Positions 17,483 to 26,036 of a stretch of 64,000 bases of DNA are shown one piece after another. The notes under the pieces were generated by a model. The model was not told the DNA's origin, ran no database searches, and was given only the letters and a program-made list of their open reading frames with translations. Positions within the stretch are counted from its first letter, which is position 1, and every line of letters starts with the position of its first letter. The DNA comes from Mucilaginibacter_A sp050954285 (GTDB taxonomy: Bacteria > Bacteroidota > Bacteroidia > Sphingobacteriales > Sphingobacteriaceae): contig JBPBPL010000019.1 of the NCBI GenBank assembly GCA_050954285.1, positions 28,044-92,043 of the forward strand, read 5' to 3'. Position numbers and translations under genes: made by a program.

Positions 17483-17730
17483 GCCAGATGTAACGTAAAA
17501 TTATAGCTTTCCATAATCAGGTTGGCTAATAATTTTTTACAGGCCTCGTCCACCTTTCCATGGGCTGAAGCTTCGTTTTCTGCTTCCACTTCCAAAGAAA
17601 TATGTTTGCCAATGCGAACATTGGTAATTGCTGATAAGTCAAGGTTTTTCATGCTTCCTGAAACCGCTTTTCCCTGCGGATCCAGAATTTCTTTTTTGGG
17701 CATCACATCAATTTCTGCTTGAAATTTCAT
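17479..17730 (-). CDS. purS: phosphoribosylformylglycinamidine synthase subunit PurS
   Basis: An 83-aa protein matching PurS: MKFQAEIDVMPKKEILDPQGKAV, then ITNVRIGKHISLEVEAEN and CKKLLANLIMESYNF. PurS bridges PurL and the glutaminase PurQ in the split FGAM synthase of purine synthesis. The other subunits are not in this window. It lies downstream of pssA and overlaps its end by 23 bases, an unusual pairing of purine and phospholipid genes that suggests a shared transcript. Confidence 0.88.
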   Translation of the reverse strand: MKFQAEIDVMPKKEILDPQGKAVSGSMKNLDLSAITNVRIGKHISLEVEAENEASAHGKVDEACKKLLANLIMESYNFTLHLA

Positions 17731-18427
17731 TTTGGGTGGTTCTGATTTGGATGATCGATAAAATAATATAAAACAGGATAATTATGGGTATGGCTGCAAA
17801 CTTAAAAATTAACAGGCAAAATACCCCGAAAATTAGTAGGATGTAGCGGTAACTATTTTCGGCAAAATTTAGGTTTTTAAATTTTAGGGACATCAACGGA
17901 AGCTCGGCCACCAGCAGCCAGCAATTGACAATGATATAAGTAATTAAAAACCATTGATTTAAAATTATACCTGTAAAAACAGTATTAGGCTGAAATAAAA
18001 GAATCAGCGGAAACGAAGCCGAAAGCATTGCGCTTGCAGGGGTAGGCAAACCAATAAAACTGTTGGTTTGGCGGGTATCAACATTAAACTTGGCCAGGCG
18101 CAATGTCGAAAAAACAGCGATAAAAAAAGCACTGAAAAACCAGTAAGATTTTGCTGATTCTGTTTCTGAAAGATGGAAAAGATGGTAAATAATTACAGAT
18201 GGCAAAACGCCAAAACTTACCATATCAGCCAATGAATCCAGCTGCTTCCCAATTTCTGAATGAACTTTTAAAAGCCGGGCTGCCATTCCATCCAGAAAAT
18301 CAAAAAAAGCAGCGATAAAAACAGCATAGGCTGCATAATCCAATTTTTCATGAAAAGCAAAAACAATACCTATACAACCACTAAAAAGGTGTGTACAGGT
18401 AATGGCATTTGGGATATGTTTCTTCAT
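17708..18427 (-). CDS. pssA: CDP-diacylglycerol--serine O-phosphatidyltransferase
   Basis: Makes phosphatidylserine, the precursor of phosphatidylethanolamine, in the inner membrane. The 239-aa protein has the CDP-alcohol phosphotransferase motif DFLDGMAARLLKVHSEIG followed by KQLDSLADMVSFG, that is D(x)2DG(x)2AR(x)8G(x)3D(x)3D, and about six to seven helices. The start MKKHIPNAITCTHLFSG is typical. Codons for NTVFTGIILN (17958-17986) contain a copy of the AACAG form of the dispersed motif with its tail. Confidence 0.93.
   Translation of the reverse strand: MKKHIPNAITCTHLFSGCIGIVFAFHEKLDYAAYAVFIAAFFDFLDGMAARLLKVHSEIGKQLDSLADMVSFGVLPSVIIYHLFHLSETESAKSYWFFSAFFIAVFSTLRLAKFNVDTRQTNSFIGLPTPASAMLSASFPLILLFQPNTVFTGIILNQWFLITYIIVNCWLLVAELPLMSLKFKNLNFAENSYRYILLIFGVFCLLIFKFAAIPIIILFYIILSIIQIRTTQNEISSRN
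17958..17986 (+). repeat. motif copy (AACAG form) inside pssA
   Basis: TTTAAAATTATAC then CTGTAAAAACAGTATT: tail plus core with the AACAG form, in the coding sequence for NTVFTGIILN. The match extends over the whole consensus, so it is less likely than shorter hits to be chance. Confidence 0.55.
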
Positions 18428-18446
18428 TTCAGTCGGCCGTTACAAA

Positions 18447-18494
18447 TTGCCAGTTGCCGGTTGATGTAACCAACAGGTAACTTACAACTGGCAA
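18447..18494. repeat. inverted repeat between rho and pssA
   Basis: TTGCCAGTTG (18447-18456) and CAACTGGCAA (18485-18494) are perfect 10-base inverted arms with a 28-base spacer. The spacer contains further partly matching CCGGTTG/AACCG. It could form a stem-loop in the rho-pssA transcript; no T-run follows, so terminator function is doubtful. Confidence 0.45.
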
Positions 18495-18505
18495 CCGATA
18501 ACTTC

Positions 18506-20278
18506 TTAGCTGTTCATACTGATCAGAAATTCTTCATTGGATTTGGTTCCACGGATTTGTCCCTGCAAAAATTCCATCGCTTCCTGCGAGTTCATATCGG
18601 CCAGGTGATTGCGCAAAATCCAAACACGTTGTAAGGTGTCTTTATCCAAAAGCAAATCATCACGGCGTGTACTTGAAGCAGTAAGATCGATGGCTGGATA
18701 AATCCTTTTGTTAGATAATTTACGGTCGAGTTGCAGCTCCATGTTGCCGGTTCCTTTAAATTCTTCAAAAATAACCTCATCCATTTTAGATCCGGTATCA
18801 ATCAGAGCGGTAGCAATAATGGTAAGCGAACCGCCATCTTCAATGTTACGGGCAGCACCAAAAAAGCGTTTAGGTTTATGCAAAGCGTTGGCATCCACAC
18901 CACCGGAAAGGATTTTGCCGGAAGCAGGTGCAACTGTATTATAAGCACGCGCCAATCTGGTAATAGAATCGAGTAAAATCACCACATCATGGCCGCATTC
19001 TACCATGCGTTTAGCTTTTTCCATTACGATATTAGCGATTTTTACATGTCGCTCGGCCGGTTCGTCAAATGTAGAAGAAACTACTTCTGCACGAACGCTG
19101 CGGGCCATATCGGTAACTTCCTCCGGGCGTTCATCAATCAGTAAAATGATCAAATATACTTCCGGGTGGTTTTTAGCAATGGCATTGGCAATATCTTTCA
19201 GCAAACTGGTTTTACCGGTTTTGGGCTGAGCTACGATCAAACCACGCTGGCCTTTACCAATCGGCGTAAATAAATCAATGATTCTGGTAGAATAATTGTT
19301 TACTTCAGAAAAAAGATTCAATTTTTCCTGCGGAAAAAGCGGCGTTAAAAAGTCAAAAGGAACTCGGTCGCGCACTTCGGAAGGAACGCGGCCATTAATC
19401 GCTTCCACACGTACTAACGGAAAATATTTTTCGCCTTCTTTTGGTGGACGGATACTGCCGCGAACGGTATCACCGGTTTTCAACCCAAATAATTTTATTT
19501 GCGATTGAGAGACATAAATATCATCTGGAGAAGTCAGATAATTATAGTCCGAAGAGCGTAAAAACCCGTAGCCATCAGCCATGATTTCCAGTACGCCTTC
19601 ATTCACAATTACGTTGTCGAAATCCAGATTTATAGCGGGTTCGGCATGTTTATTAGGGGCGTTAACTGGAATATTGTTTTGCTGCGGATTGGTATTCTGG
19701 TTGCCGTTATTTGGATTATTGTTATTTTGTTGATTTCCGTTATTATTATACCGTTTTTCAAATTTAGGCTGGCGGTTCTCAGCAGGAACATCACTGTAAC
19801 GACGTGCAGGCTCTGCATTATTATTAACAGGAGGTGCAGCAGTTCTGGTTGGCTGATTAGGAGATTCTGATCTTGGCAAAACACGTTCGGCAACCGGAAA
19901 ATTAATTTCCGGAACAGCATCTGCATGGCTGTCTTTTACTGTTTTTATCGTCCTAATTCTTTTGCGGGGCTTATCTTCTGCTTCGGATGTCTCAGCTTCA
20001 ACAGGCTCAGGTTGTGCTGGTTCGGCAACATCAGCCACTTTATTTTCCGGCGTTTGCAAAGGTATTTCCAGTTCTGTTACAGGTGCAGGCTGTGCAACAC
20101 GGGGTTTCCTGCCTGGTTTAGCTTTTTCAACTGGTAGTTGAGTGGTGGTTTGACTATTACTGATTTGATTGATCAGATCTTGTTTACGCAGCTCTTCTGC
20201 CTGGGCAATGCCCAAACCTTTGGCTATTTCACGCAACTCAGATACGAGCTTGTCGTTCAGTTCGGTGGTATTAAACAT
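18506..20278 (-). CDS. rho: transcription termination factor Rho
   Basis: ATP-dependent RNA helicase that ends transcription. The 590-aa protein has the N-terminal SAP-like helices, then a long low-complexity insertion (about residues 45-215) rich in Pro, Glu, Asn and Gln, typical of Bacteroidota Rho. It is followed by the RNA-binding OB fold (GVLEIMADGYGFLRS) and the ATPase: Walker A VAQPKTGKTSLL, Walker B VVILLDSITRLARAY, and the Q/R loops around GGVDANALHKPKRFFGAARN. Complete and intact. Upstream region 20279-20539 holds no gene. Confidence 0.97.
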   Translation of the reverse strand: MFNTTELNDKLVSELREIAKGLGIAQAEELRKQDLINQISNSQTTTQLPVEKAKPGRKPRVAQPAPVTELEIPLQTPENKVADVAEPAQPEPVEAETSEAEDKPRKRIRTIKTVKDSHADAVPEINFPVAERVLPRSESPNQPTRTAAPPVNNNAEPARRYSDVPAENRQPKFEKRYNNNGNQQNNNNPNNGNQNTNPQQNNIPVNAPNKHAEPAINLDFDNVIVNEGVLEIMADGYGFLRSSDYNYLTSPDDIYVSQSQIKLFGLKTGDTVRGSIRPPKEGEKYFPLVRVEAINGRVPSEVRDRVPFDFLTPLFPQEKLNLFSEVNNYSTRIIDLFTPIGKGQRGLIVAQPKTGKTSLLKDIANAIAKNHPEVYLIILLIDERPEEVTDMARSVRAEVVSSTFDEPAERHVKIANIVMEKAKRMVECGHDVVILLDSITRLARAYNTVAPASGKILSGGVDANALHKPKRFFGAARNIEDGGSLTIIATALIDTGSKMDEVIFEEFKGTGNMELQLDRKLSNKRIYPAIDLTASSTRRDDLLLDKDTLQRVWILRNHLADMNSQEAMEFLQGQIRGTKSNEEFLISMNS

Positions 20279-20366
20279 GAGAAGAAATAATAATATTTAT
20301 CTTTTAAATTAAGATTTGATGGTAGAAATAAATTTTTCTTTGCTGATACCGTACATCTCAGTAGTT

Positions 20367-20385
20367 AAACTGATAAAAAAGCATT
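20367..20385 (+). repeat. weak motif copy in the rho-pyrF intergenic region
   Basis: CTGATAAAAAAGCATTGG matches the core with one deleted or changed base (AAAAAAGCAT). The 260-bp divergent region between rho and pyrF is otherwise A/T-rich and shows no gene. Confidence 0.35.
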
Positions 20386-20539
20386 GGAGAATAGTTCTGT
20401 TTTTTGAAATGCAGGAAAATCGTCAGGAAAACGCTGCAATTGTAAATAATATTTATAACTATTCAAACTATTAGGTAAAAAAAATTTGTAACAATCATTT
20501 AACGGTTTTTTATTTAATTTGATTTTTTCAATATAAAAC

Positions 20540-21376
20540 ATGTATTCCAAGCAGCAAATTATTAACCAGATCCGTCAGAAAAAATCTTTTTTATGTATCG
20601 GATTAGATACTGATCCGCAAAAAATCCCTGATTTTTTGCGGAGTTTTCCTAATCCGGTGCTCGAATTTAATCAAAGAATTATTGCTGCCACGCATGATTT
20701 ATGCATCGCTTACAAACCCAATACTGCTTTTTACGAGTGTTATGGGGCAAAAGGTTGGCAAAACCTGATTGATACCTGCAATTATATTCCTGACGATATT
20801 TTTAAAATTGCAGATGCCAAACGCGGCGACCTCGGCAATACCGGTCAAATGTATGCCAAAGCTTTTTTTGATCAGGAAAATTCCGGGATGTCGTTTGATG
20901 CCGTAACCGTTGCGCCTTACATGGGAGCGGATTCGGTAATGCCTTTTTTATCGTATAAAAATAAGTGGGCAATTTTGCTGGCCTTAACTTCCAATGAAAG
21001 CCATGCAGATTTTCAGTTGTCCGGCAATGAAGAAAGCGCACTGTTTGAACAGGTGCTGCAAAAATCGCAGCAATGGGGAACTGATGAACAACTGATGTAT
21101 GTAGTGGGCGCCACTCGTGGTGAAGCTTTTTTAACGATACGCAAACATGTTCCTAATCATTTTCTGCTGGTTCCGGGCGTGGGCACGCAAGGCGGATCGT
21201 TGGCTGATGTTTGCAAATATGGAATGAATGCAGATTGCGGCCTGATTATAAATGCTTCCAGATCAATTATTTATGCTTCTTCCGAACGGGATTTTGCAGA
21301 AGCCGCAAGGGCAGAAGCTTTAAAAATTCAGCAGGAAATGGAAACAGAATTATTGAAATATGGGTTTTTGAAGTAA
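20540..21376 (+). CDS. pyrF: orotidine 5'-phosphate decarboxylase (type 2)
   Basis: Final step of UMP synthesis. The 278-aa protein is the long form found in mycobacteria and Bacteroidota: CIGLDTDPQKIPDFL at the N-terminus, KIADAKRGDLGNT with the catalytic Asp-Lys-Asp array at about 94-99, TVAPYMGADSVMPF and the phosphate-binding VPGVGTQGG followed by IINASRSIIYAS. Complete. Convergent or co-directional neighbours are not linked by function. Confidence 0.95.
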   Translation: MYSKQQIINQIRQKKSFLCIGLDTDPQKIPDFLRSFPNPVLEFNQRIIAATHDLCIAYKPNTAFYECYGAKGWQNLIDTCNYIPDDIFKIADAKRGDLGNTGQMYAKAFFDQENSGMSFDAVTVAPYMGADSVMPFLSYKNKWAILLALTSNESHADFQLSGNEESALFEQVLQKSQQWGTDEQLMYVVGATRGEAFLTIRKHVPNHFLLVPGVGTQGGSLADVCKYGMNADCGLIINASRSIIYASSERDFAEAARAEALKIQQEMETELLKYGFLK

Positions 21377-21392
21377 TGGTTAATCTGTTATT

Positions 21393-21641
21393 TTAAAATT
21401 CGGTCCGTTTTATCATCGGGGAATAGCTGATTGTATAAATTAGATTTTTGCCAGGCTTTATAATTATTACCTCAAGGGAACCAGAATTTATATCGATAAA
21501 AGAAGCATAGGTTTGAATTTGGTGAGATGTAGTAATAATAGCAAACAGAAAATCACCTGCATTGTATTTATTAAGTGGCTGATTTAGCAGATTAATATTA
21601 CTTTTCAGAAATTTTTCTAAAACATGAGCAAACCTTCTGAT
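21393..21641 (-). pseudogene. possible decayed gene fragment between pyrF and the ROK kinase
   Basis: One minus-strand frame is open through the whole 247-bp gap and ends in a TAA at 21393. Its translation (for example NKYNAGDFLFAIITTSHQIQ, then SGSLEVIIIKPGKNLIYTIS) has the strand-like rhythm of an extracellular beta domain. It has no ATG, GTG or TTG start before the upstream stop, so if real it is the remnant of a longer gene. It contains the motif copy at 21484-21509, read as YASFID. I do not recognise the family, and the open frame could be chance. Confidence 0.25.
21484..21509 (+). repeat. GATAAAAGAAGCATC motif copy downstream of pyrF
   Basis: Tail AGAATTTATATC then GATAAAAGAAGCATA, one mismatch in the last base. 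Sits in the pyrF-kinase gap. Confidence 0.8.
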
Positions 21642-22358
21642 CTAAAAAAAATCCTTTGTATTGATATTGGCGGCTCCCATATCAAAGCTACCGTTTTGGA
21701 CACGGATGGAAAATCACTTAAAGAATACGAAAAAATACCAACCCCGGTTCCGGCATCTCCCCAAAATGTTATCGATGCAATCAAAACGCTGGTGAAAGAT
21801 TTCCCGGATTACGATCATATTTCTTCCGGCTTTCCGGGATATGTTAAGGATGGTACTGTTTTTACCGCACCAAATTTGGGAACGGAACTTTGGGAAAAAA
21901 CTGATCTGCAAAAATTACTGAAAGATACTTTGGGCAAAGATGCCATTGTGGTAAACGATGCCGATATGCAGGGCATGGGCGTAATTAGCGGCCAAGGTTT
22001 TGAAATGGTAATTACGCTGGGAACCGGTTTCGGAACAGCTCTTTTTAAGGATGGATTTTTATTGCCGCACTTAGAAATTGCGCATTTACCGATCAAAAAG
22101 GACAAAACTTATGATCAGTATCTGGGTGATAAAGCATATCATGAAGTTGGCGATGACCGCTGGAACAAACGTGTAAAAAAAGTCTTGGATATTTTAAAAA
22201 CAGTTTTTAACTACGATTTTTTATACATTGGAGGAGGAAACTCCAGTGAAATTGATTTTAAACTGGATGATAATATCAAAATAGTATCCAACCGCGATGG
22301 TATTAAAGGTGGACCAAGACTGTGGATGCAGGACAAAAATGCGCTCAGCAAAAAATAA
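21624..22358 (+). CDS. ROK family sugar kinase (polyphosphate glucokinase-like)
   Basis: A 244-aa kinase with the phosphate-binding motif CIDIGGSHIKATVLD at the N-terminus, catalytic-region VVNDADMQGMGV (the aspartate at about 112) and the glycine block TLGTGFGTALF. Its length and the sequence around SSGFPGYVKDGTVFTAPNLG resemble polyphosphate/ATP glucokinases of the PPGK type more than ROK repressors; no DNA-binding domain is present. It probably makes glucose 6-phosphate, which feeds zwf in the same gene block. Phosphate donor not predictable. Just 31 bases before tkt. Confidence 0.82.
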   Translation: MSKPSDLKKILCIDIGGSHIKATVLDTDGKSLKEYEKIPTPVPASPQNVIDAIKTLVKDFPDYDHISSGFPGYVKDGTVFTAPNLGTELWEKTDLQKLLKDTLGKDAIVVNDADMQGMGVISGQGFEMVITLGTGFGTALFKDGFLLPHLEIAHLPIKKDKTYDQYLGDKAYHEVGDDRWNKRVKKVLDILKTVFNYDFLYIGGGNSSEIDFKLDDNIKIVSNRDGIKGGPRLWMQDKNALSKK

Positions 22359-22389
22359 AACTGATCTTAAACTTTTTTAAACTGAAATA

Positions 22390-24402
22390 ATGAATGTAAA
22401 TGTAGGAACAACAAACCTTGAGCAGTTAGCCATAGATACGGTAAGAATCTTAGCTGTTGATGCTGTTCAAAAAGCAAATTCCGGCCACCCTGGTATGCCA
22501 ATGGGTGCTGCACCGATGGCTCACGTTTTATGGTCTGAAGAAATGTATTACAGCCCAACCAATCCGGAATGGCCAAATCGTGATCGTTTTATTCTTTCTG
22601 CTGGTCATGGCTGTATGTTGCAATATTGTTATTTGCACCTTACCGGTTATGATCTCTCTATGGATGACCTGAAAAACTTCCGTCAGTTAAACAGTAGAAC
22701 AGCAGGCCACCCGGAATACGGTTTAACGCCCGGAATTGATGTAACTACTGGTCCGTTGGGTCAGGGTTTTGCTAATGGTGTTGGTTTCGCTATCGGACAG
22801 AAACATTTGGCTGGTCGTTATAATCAACCGGGTCATCATATTTTTGATTATAAAATTTTCGCGATCTGTAGTGATGGCGATATGATGGAAGGAGTAACTT
22901 CTGAAGCTGCTTCTCTGGCTTCCCAATTAGAATTGGGCAATCTGATTTATTTATATGATGACAACCATATTTCTATTGAAGGCGATACCGATATTGCTTT
23001 TACAGAAGATGTAGCTGCCCGTTTTAAAGCTTACGGTTGGCATGTTCAGGTAGTGGAAGATGGCAATGATGTTGCTGCCTTACGCGCTGCGGTGCACAAT
23101 GCCAAAATTGAGATCCGCAAACCATCTTTAATAAAAGTACGTACGCATTTAGCTTATGGTAGTCCGAATAAAGTGGATACGCCGGGAGCACATGGTTCTC
23201 CGCTGGGCGAAAAAGAAGTGAAGCTGGTAAAAGAAGGAATGGGTTTTGATCCGGAAAAATTCTTTTATGTGCCACAGGAAGTATCTGATTTTTACCTGGA
23301 ATGCGGAAAAAAAGGTGAAGAAAAAGAACAAAAATGGAACGAAAAGTATGAAGCTTACAAAAAAGAATTTCCGGAGTTAGCTGCCGAATATGAGTTATTA
23401 AGCAGCGGCAAATTACCAGAAGGCTGGCAAAGTACCATTCCTGTTTTCAAAGCAGAAGAAGGTAAAATTGCTACCCGTAAAGCATCCGGAAAAGTGTTGA
23501 ATGCCATTGCCCCGGTTTTGCCAGGTTTAATGGGTGGAGCTGCGGATTTGGCTCCATCTACAGAAACTAATCTTGATAAATACGAATCTTTTACTGCTGA
23601 AGATAGAACCGGAAGAAATTTCCACTTCGGTATCCGCGAACATGCAATGGGTTCTGCCCTAAACGGCATGGCCCTAACTAAAGGAATTATTCCTTATGGC
23701 GCTACTTTCCTGATTTTTTCTGAATATATGCGTCCGCCGATCCGGATGGCAGCCATAATGAAAATCAGACCAATTTTTATCTATACTCACGACAGTATTG
23801 GTTTGGGTGAAGATGGAACTACGCACCAGCCGGTTGAGCAACTGATTTCTTTGCGCTCCATTCCAAATATAACTTTAATTCGCCCTGCAGATGCTAACGA
23901 AACCGCACAGGCATGGCGTGTTGCAATCGAGCATGTTGGTGGTCCGGTAATTATTGTATTAACCCGTCAGGGCTTGCAAACTATTGATCAGGAGAAATAT
24001 GGTAAAGCAACCGAACTTGAAAAAGGTGCTTACATTTTATCTGATGTTGAAAATCCTCAATTATTGCTGATTGCAACCGGTTCTGAAGTAGAACTGATTA
24101 TGAAAGCCCAGGCAAAATTGAAGGAAGAAGGCATTGCCGCACGTGTAATCAGTATGCCATCTTGGGAATTGTTTGAAAAACAGGATGCAGAATATAAGGA
24201 AAAAGTTTTCCCGAAAAACTTGAAAAAACGTGTGGCTGTAGAAATGGCTTCCACTTTGGGCTGGCATAAATATGTTACGGATGAAGGCGAAGTGATTGGA
24301 ATGCACACTTTCGGCGAATCTGCCCCGGCAGAAGAACTATACAAAGTTTTCGGCTTTACGGTAGAAAACGTGGTTGAAAAAGCAAAAGCATTGCTCGCAT
24401 AA
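22390..24402 (+). CDS. tkt: transketolase
   Basis: Thiamine-diphosphate enzyme that moves two-carbon units in the pentose phosphate pathway. The single 670-aa chain has the N-terminal block NSGHPGMPMGAAPMAHVLW, the cofactor motif GDGDMMEGVTSEAASLASQLELGNLIYLYDDN and the pyrimidine-domain FHFGIREHAMGSALNGMAL with the catalytic glutamate. The C-terminal domain is complete. It leads a run with rpiB, tal, a HAD protein, gnd, zwf and pgl. A hairpin made of two motif copies lies right after the stop. Confidence 0.97.
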   Translation: MNVNVGTTNLEQLAIDTVRILAVDAVQKANSGHPGMPMGAAPMAHVLWSEEMYYSPTNPEWPNRDRFILSAGHGCMLQYCYLHLTGYDLSMDDLKNFRQLNSRTAGHPEYGLTPGIDVTTGPLGQGFANGVGFAIGQKHLAGRYNQPGHHIFDYKIFAICSDGDMMEGVTSEAASLASQLELGNLIYLYDDNHISIEGDTDIAFTEDVAARFKAYGWHVQVVEDGNDVAALRAAVHNAKIEIRKPSLIKVRTHLAYGSPNKVDTPGAHGSPLGEKEVKLVKEGMGFDPEKFFYVPQEVSDFYLECGKKGEEKEQKWNEKYEAYKKEFPELAAEYELLSSGKLPEGWQSTIPVFKAEEGKIATRKASGKVLNAIAPVLPGLMGGAADLAPSTETNLDKYESFTAEDRTGRNFHFGIREHAMGSALNGMALTKGIIPYGATFLIFSEYMRPPIRMAAIMKIRPIFIYTHDSIGLGEDGTTHQPVEQLISLRSIPNITLIRPADANETAQAWRVAIEHVGGPVIIVLTRQGLQTIDQEKYGKATELEKGAYILSDVENPQLLLIATGSEVELIMKAQAKLKEEGIAARVISMPSWELFEKQDAEYKEKVFPKNLKKRVAVEMASTLGWHKYVTDEGEVIGMHTFGESAPAEELYKVFGFTVENVVEKAKALLA

Positions 24403-24463
24403 ATTTACCCGCTAAAAGAAGTATCCCGTTTTTATGGATACTTCTTTTATCAACCTAAAATTA
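24401..24463. repeat. inverted pair of motif copies between tkt and rpiB
   Basis: AAATTTACCC with GCTAAAAGAAGTATCC runs into its inverse GGATACTTCTTTTATC with AACCTAAAATT. The inner arms TAAAAGAAGTATCC (24413-24426) and GGATACTTCTTTTA (24436-24449) pair perfectly over 14 bp around a 9-base loop. It begins at the tkt stop and ends just before the rpiB start, so it could act as an attenuator within the operon. Confidence 0.85.
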
Positions 24464-24469
24464 ATAAAG

Positions 24470-24913
24470 ATGAAAATTGGAATTGCGGCGGATCATGGTG
24501 GCTTTGAGCTGAAAGAAATGCTTCGCGATTATCTGAAAGGTTTAGGCCATGAAGTAGTTGATTTTGGTGCAACATCATTAGTTCAATTAGATGATTTTCC
24601 TGATTATGTAATTCCGATGGCAAGAGCTGTAGCAAACCAGGAAGTAGAACGCGGAATTGCCGTTTGCGGTAGTGGCGTTGGTGCCTGCATTGCTGCCAAT
24701 AAAGTTAGTGGTGTTCGCGCTGCTTTAATTACAGATCATTTTTCTGCTCATCAAGGTGTAGAAGATGATGATATGAATGTAATGACCATTGGCGGACGTG
24801 TGGTTGGTTTTAATGTTGCACAGGAACTGGTTACCTCATTTTTAAAAGCCGAGTTTATTGGTGCAGAACGGCATTTGCGTCGTCTGGAAAAAGTACATCA
24901 AATAGAAAAATAA
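24470..24913 (+). CDS. rpiB: ribose-5-phosphate isomerase B
   Basis: Interconverts ribose 5-phosphate and ribulose 5-phosphate. The 147-aa protein matches the RpiB/LacAB family: MKIGIAADHGGFELKEMLRDYL, DFGATSLVQLDDFPDYVIPMA, the active-site GIAVCGSGVGACIAANKVSGVRAAL with the catalytic cysteine, and DDMNVMTIGGRVVG. The start is taken at 24470; an ATG at 24434 would add residues translated from the motif hairpin. Seventeen bases later tal starts. Confidence 0.94.
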   Translation: MKIGIAADHGGFELKEMLRDYLKGLGHEVVDFGATSLVQLDDFPDYVIPMARAVANQEVERGIAVCGSGVGACIAANKVSGVRAALITDHFSAHQGVEDDDMNVMTIGGRVVGFNVAQELVTSFLKAEFIGAERHLRRLEKVHQIEK

Positions 24914-24930
24914 CCCTTAAAAGAAGTATC
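24905..24930 (+). repeat. GATAAAAGAAGCATC motif copy abutting the tal start
   Basis: GAAAAATAACCC then TTAAAAGAAGTATC, followed at once by the tal ATG. It fills the rpiB-tal gap. Confidence 0.8.
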
Positions 24931-26031
24931 ATGTCAAACAGACTTAAAAAAATACACGAACTTGGCCAGAGCATCTGGCTAGATTTTATAGACCGCAGAA
25001 TCATGGATTCTGGCGATATGCAAAAATTAATTACAGATGATGGTGTGCGTGGCGTAACATCCAACCCAGCCATTTTTGAGAAAGCTTTTAGCAGCAGTTC
25101 TGATTATGATGCAGATATAGCTAAATTGGCTAAAGAAGGCAAAAGCAATGATGATATTTTTTATGCCGTTGCGGTAGAAGATATCAAACGTGCTGCAGAT
25201 ATGTTTATGCAGGTTTACGAAGATGAAGTAAAAGGTGCGGATGGTTACGTAAGTCTGGAAGTATCACCGCGTTTTGCAACTGATACCGAAGCAACCACCA
25301 AACAAGCTTTGGATCTTTGGAAAGCCGTACATAAAGATAATGTGATGATTAAAATTCCGGGAACGAAAGAAGGTTTGCCAGCGATCCAGAAATGTATTGC
25401 AGAAGGATTGAACATTAATGTAACCTTGCTTTTTGGTTTGGAAAGATATGAAGCCGTTACCGAAGCCTACATTGCAGGTTTGGAAGAACGGGCAAATGCA
25501 GGCAAACCAATTGAGTATGTTTCCTCTGTTGCCAGTTTCTTTTTAAGTCGGATTGATGTTTTGGTTGATCCTATGTTGCAGGAAAAAGGTTTGGCTAACC
25601 TAAAAGGCGAAGTTGCAATTGCATCAGCCAAAAAGGCTTACGAAATATATAAACGTGTTTTCAGCACAGATCGTTGGAAAAAACTGGAAGAAAAGGGCGC
25701 CAAACCACAACGTTTGCTTTGGGCAAGTACCGGAAGCAAAGATCCTGCTTTTTCTGATGTAAAGTATGTTGAAGCTTTAATTGGTAAGGATACAGTTGAT
25801 ACCATTCCGATGGATACACTGGTTGCTTTCCGTGATCATGGTAATGCTGCAAATACTTTGGAAGAAGGATTGGAAGCTGCAACTGCAACTTTAGAGCAGA
25901 TAAAAACAGCAGGCATTGATCTGACAAAAATTACTCAGCAACTGGAAGATGAGGGAATTGAGAAATTCAATCAGCCATATGATAAATTGCTGGCTGCCAT
26001 CGAAAAACAAAAACAATCAGCATTAGCCTAA
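24931..26031 (+). CDS. tal: transaldolase (long, TalB/mycobacterial type)
   Basis: Transfers a dihydroxyacetone unit in the pentose phosphate pathway. The 366-aa protein has the signature LGQSIWLDFIDRRIMDSG and VRGVTSNPAIFEKAF, the catalytic lysine in NVMIKIPGTKEGLPAIQ (about 146), and LLWASTGSKDPAFSDVKYVE. The length fits the class found alone; the phosphoglucose isomerase fusion partner seen in some bacteria is absent. Motif copy directly before its ATG. Confidence 0.95.
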   Translation: MSNRLKKIHELGQSIWLDFIDRRIMDSGDMQKLITDDGVRGVTSNPAIFEKAFSSSSDYDADIAKLAKEGKSNDDIFYAVAVEDIKRAADMFMQVYEDEVKGADGYVSLEVSPRFATDTEATTKQALDLWKAVHKDNVMIKIPGTKEGLPAIQKCIAEGLNINVTLLFGLERYEAVTEAYIAGLEERANAGKPIEYVSSVASFFLSRIDVLVDPMLQEKGLANLKGEVAIASAKKAYEIYKRVFSTDRWKKLEEKGAKPQRLLWASTGSKDPAFSDVKYVEALIGKDTVDTIPMDTLVAFRDHGNAANTLEEGLEAATATLEQIKTAGIDLTKITQQLEDEGIEKFNQPYDKLLAAIEKQKQSALA

Positions 26032-26036
26032 TTGAT

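Noticed and set aside
20365..20550. 61-codon minus-strand frame upstream of pyrF
   Set aside because: Overlaps the pyrF start, Lys/Phe/Tyr-rich composition of random A/T-rich DNA and no family pattern.
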